From positions 1-10,190 of the forward strand of contig BTRF01000023.1 of the NCBI GenBank assembly GCA_036986255.1: 10,190 nucleotides of DNA. The letters are read 5' to 3'. Below, one piece after another: positions 5,814 through 10,190 of this stretch. This stretch comes from BTRF01 sp036986255. Its GTDB lineage: Bacteria; Patescibacteriota; WWE3; 9FT-COMBO-53-11. A model generated the notes under the pieces. The model had not been told where the DNA came from. It did not search any database and saw nothing but the letters and a program-made list of their open reading frames with translations. The stretch's first letter is position 1. Every line of letters begins with the position of its first letter. A program made the translations under genes and the position numbers.

Positions 5814-6939
5814 CGCGGTAAACGCGCAGTGTTTCCCGCGCCATCTTCTCCCACGAAAACTCTCTTGCACGCTTCAAACCTTTTTGGGACAGCTTCTCCC
5901 TAAGCTTCTCATTGTCTAAAACTTTTGCCAGTTTTTCTGCTATATCTCCGGGATCATAAGGGTCGAAGTAAAGCGCTGCATCGCCTGCAATCTCCGGAAG
6001 ACATGATGCATCGGCCTCAACAACTGGAGTTCCCAAACCCATTGCTTCCACCGAGGTTAGTCCAAACCCCTCCGATAATGAGGGCTGGACATAGGCCTCC
6101 GCTCCTTTATAGAGATCGACGAGATCGGCATCGGTCACGTAGCCGGTCAAAACTGCGTACTTAAGCACGCCCTTCTCCACAATCTCCCGTTCCAAACGCT
6201 GTCTAAAGACATCCCGCGCCCCCACCAAAACAAGTTGGGCTGTCTTTCCCAGATCTTCGTTGAGAATCTTAATGGCGTCAAGAAGCCGACCCACATTTTT
6301 GTAAGGATAAACGTTCCCCACGTACAGAAAGTACGGCTGGCTGATCTTATATTTCCCCAAAACCTTCTCCACCTGCTTCTCTTCTCCGGTTCTTTCTTTC
6401 CCCAGAAGGGTTCCAGCTTCATAGGTAACATGAATTTTCTCCAAACTAACCCCGAAGGTTTGGGCAACCTTGTCCCTCACAAAATTTGAGGGGGTGATAA
6501 CCGCATCCGCACTTTTAACCGCCCTGGATATCACCAGCCGGTACCCAATTTGTTTTAACAAGTGGACCGGGTACGAACGGGTCGTGGCCGCTCCCCCACC
6601 ATACTCGTGCTTAATAAGGTCATGAACAGTGATAACGGTCTTCCCGGGGTAAAAGATGGGAACATTAAAGTGAGGGGTATGCAGAAGATCAAGCTTCTCT
6701 TTTCCAAAGATCGCCGGCAAGACTAGCTGCTCCTTGAGGGAGTACCAGCGGACATCCGCCCGGACCTTTCGAAAATTCTTATTTCGAGGGTAGTAGAGAT
6801 TAAAATTTTCCTTCCTGAGAAAAATGAGATAGGAATTCTTACGATCGATACTTTCGAGATTTTGAACCAACTCTTGAGTGTAGCGCCCAATCCCCGTCCC
6901 CTGAGGACCCAAAAATCTGGCATCGATTCCGATTTTCAT
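5800..6939 (-). CDS. GT4 glycosyltransferase, MtfB-like (mannosyltransferase type)
   Basis: A cytoplasmic GT-B glycosyltransferase of the MtfB-like GT4 group, expected to add a sugar, often mannose or rhamnose in relatives, from a nucleotide sugar to the lipid-linked glycan. 379 residues, full length. MKIGIDARFLGPQGTGIGRY (1-20) is the typical opening with the Gly-rich loop. HTPHFNVPIFYPGKTVITVHDL (87-108) and ADAVITPSNFVRD (144-156) follow. YFLYVGNVYPYKN (203-215) opens the second domain, and SEGFGLTSVEAM (289-300) holds the EX7E pair Glu290/Glu298. The start is ATG 6939, with GGAG 5 nt upstream. It lies 34 nt after the Wzz gene. The last codons fall in the right inverted repeat of the GxxExxY cassette, yet the C-terminus (LRVYRAILE) looks normal, so the insertion seems to have spared it. 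Confidence 0.92.
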   Translation of the reverse strand: MKIGIDARFLGPQGTGIGRYTQELVQNLESIDRKNSYLIFLRKENFNLYYPRNKNFRKVRADVRWYSLKEQLVLPAIFGKEKLDLLHTPHFNVPIFYPGKTVITVHDLIKHEYGGGAATTRSYPVHLLKQIGYRLVISRAVKSADAVITPSNFVRDKVAQTFGVSLEKIHVTYEAGTLLGKERTGEEKQVEKVLGKYKISQPYFLYVGNVYPYKNVGRLLDAIKILNEDLGKTAQLVLVGARDVFRQRLEREIVEKGVLKYAVLTGYVTDADLVDLYKGAEAYVQPSLSEGFGLTSVEAMGLGTPVVEADASCLPEIAGDAALYFDPYDPGDIAEKLAKVLDNEKLREKLSQKGLKRAREFSWEKMARETLRVYRAILE

Positions 6940-6973
6940 CGCTTCTCCAGTTTACCAAAGCCGAAGAATCCTC

Positions 6974-7813
6974 CTACCTAAAACTCTCTTGCCACCACTC
7001 CTTAGTAAAGGCAAGTAGTACACCAAGGAAAAAGCCCAATACCGAAGCGATAGCCACGTTCAGAAGTGGGCGGGGGGATATGGGGCCGTTATCAACAGCA
7101 GGGCCGGCGATTACCTTAGTGGGTCGAATATCATCCAAAACCCTCCTCGAAGAATTAACTCTCAAGTAGAGATCCTCAATATTTTGCTTGGTCACCTCCA
7201 ACTGCTCCTTAGCATCCAGCAAAGCAAATTGTGAACCAGTGGACTGTTGAGGAGGGGGAGTTTTTTGGAGAGTCTTGACCTTCGCCTCAAAATTCTTTTT
7301 CTCCCTTTCCAGAGAACTAATCTTGTTCTGTAACCGTTTTATGTCTTCCTCCAAAACCTCCTTCTTAACTTTGATGCTACCCCAGTGATCGCTGAGAATT
7401 AAACTCACCAGCTTCTCCAAAACATTTTTAGCTTGCTGGGGATCGGTAGACTCGGATGTAATATTGATCAATATAGTACCCTTGGGAACGCTTACTCCAA
7501 TTTTGGGAAGGGCGTCCTTTTCGATACCAAGATCCTCCACTATTTGCGGTTCAAAAACCCCACCACTGATCTTTGCCATCAACTGGACCGGATCCTCAAC
7601 CAATATAGATCCTTCACCACTGCCTAGGCGCCCCATTTCTATTGAAGCAGTAGCTCGATAAATATCAGGCAGCAACAAGCTCACTCCCACCGCTACAGCA
7701 ACTGCACCTAAAAACACCCCCAAAATCAGCCGCTTCTCCCTCAAAAGAACCTTGACGTAACCCATCAGGTCCACCTCGTAATCATTAAGTTGAGCGCTGT
7801 CTTTTTTAACCAT
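6974..7813 (-). CDS. Wzz-type polysaccharide chain-length determinant / co-polymerase
   Basis: Proteins of this family sit in the cytoplasmic membrane as oligomers and set the length of Wzy-polymerised glycans. 279 residues. Seen: an N-terminal cytosolic segment with YEVDLMGYVKVLLREKRLI (12-30), transmembrane helix 1 (about 29-49), an extracytoplasmic domain starting YRATASIEMG (52-61), a coiled-coil stretch (about 150-186, rich in Glu/Lys with regular Leu), a Pro/Gln-rich turn PPPQQ (186-190), and ISPRPLLNVAIASVLGFFLGVLLAF (245-269) forming the proline-rich entry to transmembrane helix 2. There is no C-terminal tyrosine kinase domain, unlike CapAB/BceF-type fusions. Start ATG 7813 has no Shine-Dalgarno; a TATAAT seven bases upstream hints at a leaderless transcript. 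Confidence 0.9.
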   Translation of the reverse strand: MVKKDSAQLNDYEVDLMGYVKVLLREKRLILGVFLGAVAVAVGVSLLLPDIYRATASIEMGRLGSGEGSILVEDPVQLMAKISGGVFEPQIVEDLGIEKDALPKIGVSVPKGTILINITSESTDPQQAKNVLEKLVSLILSDHWGSIKVKKEVLEEDIKRLQNKISSLEREKKNFEAKVKTLQKTPPPQQSTGSQFALLDAKEQLEVTKQNIEDLYLRVNSSRRVLDDIRPTKVIAGPAVDNGPISPRPLLNVAIASVLGFFLGVLLAFTKEWWQESFR

Positions 7814-7820
7814 GTTCTAT

Positions 7821-7826
7821 ATTATA
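7821..7826 (-). promoter_or_regulatory. Possible -10 box (TATAAT) for a leaderless wzz transcript
   Basis: TATAAT on the minus strand ends 7 nt before ATG 7813, in the 30-nt gap after the PGT gene. No Shine-Dalgarno lies in this gap. No convincing -35 was seen (TTGAGA is only 7 nt upstream of the box). In an AT-rich gap a chance match is quite possible. Confidence 0.25.
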
Positions 7827-7843
7827 AAGCAATTCTCAACTAA

Positions 7844-9214
7844 TCAGCGCCCTTTGCGAGAAAGGACTACTCCAATAGTCCTAAGAACGATCTCCCCATC
7901 CAGCAAAAAAGAGCGGTTCTTAAGGTAATACAAGTCGTAACGGAGCTTCTTGGCCGCGTCATCTTCGGAAGACCCGTAGGGGTAGTTAATCTGCGCCCAG
8001 CCGGTAACCCCGGGGCGGATTAAGTGGCGCAGATCGTAGTGGGGAATCTCCTCAGACAATCTATCTACGAATTCCGGTCTCTCCGGCCGCGGGCCGATAA
8101 AGCTCATCTCCCCCTTCAAAACGTTGATTAGCTGGGGCAGCTCATCCAAGCGCATATTCCGCAAAAACCTGCCGAATTTAGTGATGCGGGGGTCATCCTT
8201 CTCCGCCCACTGAGCCCCATTCTTCTCCGCATCGGGCACCATCGTCCGAAACTTAACCATTTCAAATGTCTTACCGTCCTTTCCCACCCGCTTCTGAAAG
8301 TAAAAGACAGGCCCCGGACCGCTCAGCTTTATCCCCAAAACGATGAGGGGAAAGAGCGCTAAGAAAACCAGGCCAAAAACGATGCTGAAAAAAATATCAA
8401 TCCCCCGCTTTCTAATCTCGTAAAGCCGCTTCCTCACCCCCCGCAGATTTTCCAGGAACCACACCTCGTCGGTTTCGGAGACGGGGATGGAGCGGTCAAA
8501 CTCCTCCCAAAAGCTGGAGAGGTTCTGAAAGTCGGCCCCCGTGGGAATAAGACGGTACAGATCTCCAAAGATATCGGCGTAGATTTCGTTGCTCACCACC
8601 ACCGAATTAATCTCTCCGCTGCGAACCAGTTTTTCAAGCTGGGAGAGATTCTCCCCCACCAAAATCCCGGAATCCTTCAGCCACTTCGGAAGAGATTCAC
8701 CGTTCAAATTAAAAACAGCCACGATGCTATACCCAAGCTCGGGGTGGTCTAAAATTTTTCTGGCCAGCTCTATCGAAGCCGCATGCGCTCCAATCAAGAC
8801 AAGATTATTGGTCGTCCCCACGGCCCGGATAATCTTACTGTAGATAAATCTCCATCCGGAAAACAGCAGGGTAAAAACCACCAGATCCAAGAAAAGATTA
8901 GTCTTGGGGGTAATTCCGAAATAGGGAATGAGGTAAAAGAAGAAAATCGCGACGGCAGTATTCACCAGCATCGCTGTCGTGAATTTCCTAAAGAATTCCG
9001 CCACATTCCAAATCGCGGCCAAGCTGTAAAGATTAAGAACGTAAAACACCCCAAGCCAGATTAGATAAACAATCGTAAAGGGCAGGAAGTGCTGATCCCA
9101 AACGCCGGAACCAAGCTGAGTTCCGTAACGGAACCACAAAACTAGATAAAGGGAGAGGTAAAGAGCAACTATATCTCCAAAAAGTGGCAACAGAACCTTT
9201 AAATTTTTACTCAT
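7844..9214 (-). CDS. Large polytopic phosphoglycosyl transferase (exopolysaccharide polyprenyl glycosylphosphotransferase)
   Basis: Initiates glycan synthesis by moving a sugar 1-phosphate onto undecaprenyl phosphate; a WbaP/WcaJ/CpsE-like long form. 456 residues. Four N-terminal membrane helices (about 6-28, 45-63, 78-98, 105-123). A cytosolic CoA-binding/Rossmann-like domain (about 136-260, NLVLIGAHAASIELARKI). A re-entrant hydrophobic helix (271-296). The C-terminal sugar transferase domain has SGPGPVFYFQKRVGKDG (298-314), MVKFRTM (319-325), DPRITKFGRFLRNMRLDELPQ (341-361) with Asp357-Glu358, SFIGPRPERPEF (371-382) and RPGVTGWAQINYPYG (400-414). The ATG overlaps the TGA of the GT2 gene by 4 nt (9211-9214, ATGA), showing translational coupling. 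It is followed by the Wzz gene after 30 nt. Substrate sugar not determinable. Confidence 0.95.
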   Translation of the reverse strand: MSKNLKVLLPLFGDIVALYLSLYLVLWFRYGTQLGSGVWDQHFLPFTIVYLIWLGVFYVLNLYSLAAIWNVAEFFRKFTTAMLVNTAVAIFFFYLIPYFGITPKTNLFLDLVVFTLLFSGWRFIYSKIIRAVGTTNNLVLIGAHAASIELARKILDHPELGYSIVAVFNLNGESLPKWLKDSGILVGENLSQLEKLVRSGEINSVVVSNEIYADIFGDLYRLIPTGADFQNLSSFWEEFDRSIPVSETDEVWFLENLRGVRKRLYEIRKRGIDIFFSIVFGLVFLALFPLIVLGIKLSGPGPVFYFQKRVGKDGKTFEMVKFRTMVPDAEKNGAQWAEKDDPRITKFGRFLRNMRLDELPQLINVLKGEMSFIGPRPERPEFVDRLSEEIPHYDLRHLIRPGVTGWAQINYPYGSSEDDAAKKLRYDLYYLKNRSFLLDGEIVLRTIGVVLSRKGR

Positions 9215-10065
9215 CTTTTTATTTCCCCACTGAGCTTAGTATCATCGCCCACCAGAGCGAAGAAGGGACCTGGACGACGGAGCAGGTACCGATGCTTCAG
9301 AAAGTAAACTGCCAAGCCCTCAAGATGCCTCCAAAAGACCGGATTCTTCATTTGAATCAGCACCCCGCTTTTGGTAATCCGCGCTTCCTTGTGGATAATC
9401 TCTGCCCGAGGGTTGTACAAAACTCTCCAACCGGCCTTCCACAGCCTTAAGCAGTAGTCCATATCTTCAGGGCCGTAGAAAATTCTATCATCGTAGAACC
9501 CAACCCTATCCAAACAAACTTTCCTGATTAACTGGCAAGCTCCTATTACGTAACCCACGTAAGCAGGGGACTGATGATCCCAATTACGGTATTCTTCTTT
9601 AGAAAGAAATCTCCGAGCAAGCTTCTCCGGCAACCGCCGAAAGATGAACTTACCTAAAACGGTTGGAAACTCCCGACAGCTGTATTGCAGAGACCCATCC
9701 GGATAAACCAGCTGTGCGCCACTCAAGCCCACTTCCGAATGCTTATCCATCTCTTCTACCAAAATATCTATCGCCCTGGGTCTAACCTCGGTATCAACAT
9801 CCAGGACCAAAATATACTCCCCTTTAGCGATCCTTAAACCTTGGTTCCTTGCAGGACCTACCCCCTTATTTTCCGTATTCTTAATTAAAATTATCTCCGG
9901 ATACTCCTCTTCAATATAGTCAGTTGATCTATCGGTTGAGCCGTTATCAACTATGATAATCTCCCTTCCTTTTAAAGATGTGTTTTTATAAATCGAGGAA
10001 AGACACGACTCTAAATCCCTCTTGGAATTCCAATTCAAAATTACTATCGACAACTTTGGGCTCAT
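9211..10065 (-). CDS. GT2 family glycosyltransferase (rhamnosyltransferase-like)
   Basis: A GT-A inverting glycosyltransferase, probably adding a sugar to the growing glycan on the cytoplasmic face. 284 residues. LSIVILNWNSKRDLESCLSSI (5-25) and EIIIVDNGSTDRS (35-47) form the nucleotide-binding half. GVGPARNQGL (68-77) precedes the DxD-type motif LVLDVDTEV (86-94; Asp89, Asp91). GYVIGACQLIRK (171-182) and FYGPEDMDYCLRLWKAGW (196-213) complete the acceptor side with the ED motif. No transmembrane helix is evident. The start is ATG 10065, with an AGGG 7 nt upstream, one base after the stop of the upstream epimerase-like gene. The stop overlaps the PGT start. Related enzymes include rhamnosyltransferases, but the sugar is not assigned. 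Confidence 0.92.
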   Translation of the reverse strand: MSPKLSIVILNWNSKRDLESCLSSIYKNTSLKGREIIIVDNGSTDRSTDYIEEEYPEIILIKNTENKGVGPARNQGLRIAKGEYILVLDVDTEVRPRAIDILVEEMDKHSEVGLSGAQLVYPDGSLQYSCREFPTVLGKFIFRRLPEKLARRFLSKEEYRNWDHQSPAYVGYVIGACQLIRKVCLDRVGFYDDRIFYGPEDMDYCLRLWKAGWRVLYNPRAEIIHKEARITKSGVLIQMKNPVFWRHLEGLAVYFLKHRYLLRRPGPFFALVGDDTKLSGEIKR

Positions 10066-10066
10066 T

Positions 10067-10190
10067 TCAATACCCTAACTCCCCTATTTTAGAGGGTAAG
10101 TACCCTTGGTGCTTCAACCACGCTGAAGTCAGCCCGTGTCCCCTTTTCACGTTAAACTTAGCCTCGTAACCAAATACTCTCCGCGCCTTC
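10067..10190 (-). CDS. C-terminal tail of a probable NAD-dependent sugar epimerase/dehydratase (partial)
   Basis: Only the last 40 codons are in the window, read from 10189 to the TGA at 10069-10067. They translate to KARRVFGYEAKFNVKRGHGL followed by TSAWLKHQGYLPSKIGELGY. The pattern (a)(r)RVFGYEaKfnvkrGhgLtsaWlk is the usual end of extended short-chain dehydrogenases such as nucleotide-sugar 4-epimerases and 4,6-dehydratases ('LGYEPKVSLEEGLRRTVEW'). This would supply an activated sugar to the cluster. One base separates its stop from the GT2 start, consistent with one operon. The catalytic Tyr-Lys and the Gly-rich NAD motif lie outside the window, so the exact enzyme is unknown. Confidence 0.65.
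   Translation of the reverse strand, partial: KARRVFGYEAKFNVKRGHGLTSAWLKHQGYLPSKIGELGY

Noticed and set aside
5804..5854. 17-codon N-terminal extension of the GxxExxY protein
   Set aside because: It reads through the end of the upstream GT4 in another frame; the ATGA-coupled ATG at 5803 fits the family start better.
9184..10169. Open frames on the + strand across the GT2 and epimerase-tail region
   Set aside because: They are antisense to a full-length GT2 with all family motifs and to the epimerase tail; no ribosome binding site or homology is apparent.
1..10190. Alternative genetic code (UGA read as glycine)
   Set aside because: UGA ends several genes at sensible places (9211, 7844, 5800, 5357) and no conserved Gly position is encoded by UGA in the genes checked.

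Overview
The window is a bacterial chromosome segment in which every supported gene lies on the minus strand, so transcription runs from position 10190 towards 1. It most resembles a Candidate Phyla Radiation (Patescibacteria, possibly Microgenomates-like) genome. The reasons are a DUF4012 membrane protein inside a glycan cluster, a GxxExxY nuclease-like cassette, a compact layout with 1-4 nt junctions, and short tandem repeats written into genes. UGA is used as an ordinary stop by several genes, so the UGA=Gly code of Gracilibacteria/Absconditabacteria is not in use. The lineage is an inference; no rRNA or ribosomal protein is present.

Reading in transcription order, 10190 to 3498 is a surface-polysaccharide cluster. 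It holds the C-terminal tail of an apparent NAD-dependent sugar epimerase/dehydratase, a GT2 glycosyltransferase, a large membrane phosphoglycosyl transferase (PGT), a Wzz-type chain-length protein, an MtfB-like GT4, a GxxExxY cassette, a WbaZ-like GT4, and a small single-domain PGT. A large DUF4012 protein (1442-3496) follows. Then come housekeeping genes: recO (616-1368) and the N-terminal 194 codons of glycyl-tRNA synthetase (1-582).

The likely joint role is assembly of a lipid-linked surface glycan. The PGTs would load the first sugar phosphate on the polyprenyl carrier, the GT2 and GT4 enzymes would extend it, Wzz would set chain length, and the DUF4012 protein, whose core looks like LytR-CpsA-Psr (LCP) proteins, could act outside the membrane on the finished glycan. 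No flippase or polymerase is in the window.

The least ordinary signals lie inside or between these genes. (1) Five loci carry 7-bp-period tandem repeats of different sequence; four are read in frame as loops or tails of GlyRS, a GT4 (twice) and DUF4012, and the fifth is inverted between DUF4012 and recO. (2) The GxxExxY gene is framed by ~46-bp inward-pointing imperfect inverted repeats built of ~11-bp CGAAT units, like a minimal mobile cassette. (3) Two abutting 23-bp hairpin units in a GT4 gene differ mainly by a flipped central triplet. No stretch over 300 bases lacks a gene.
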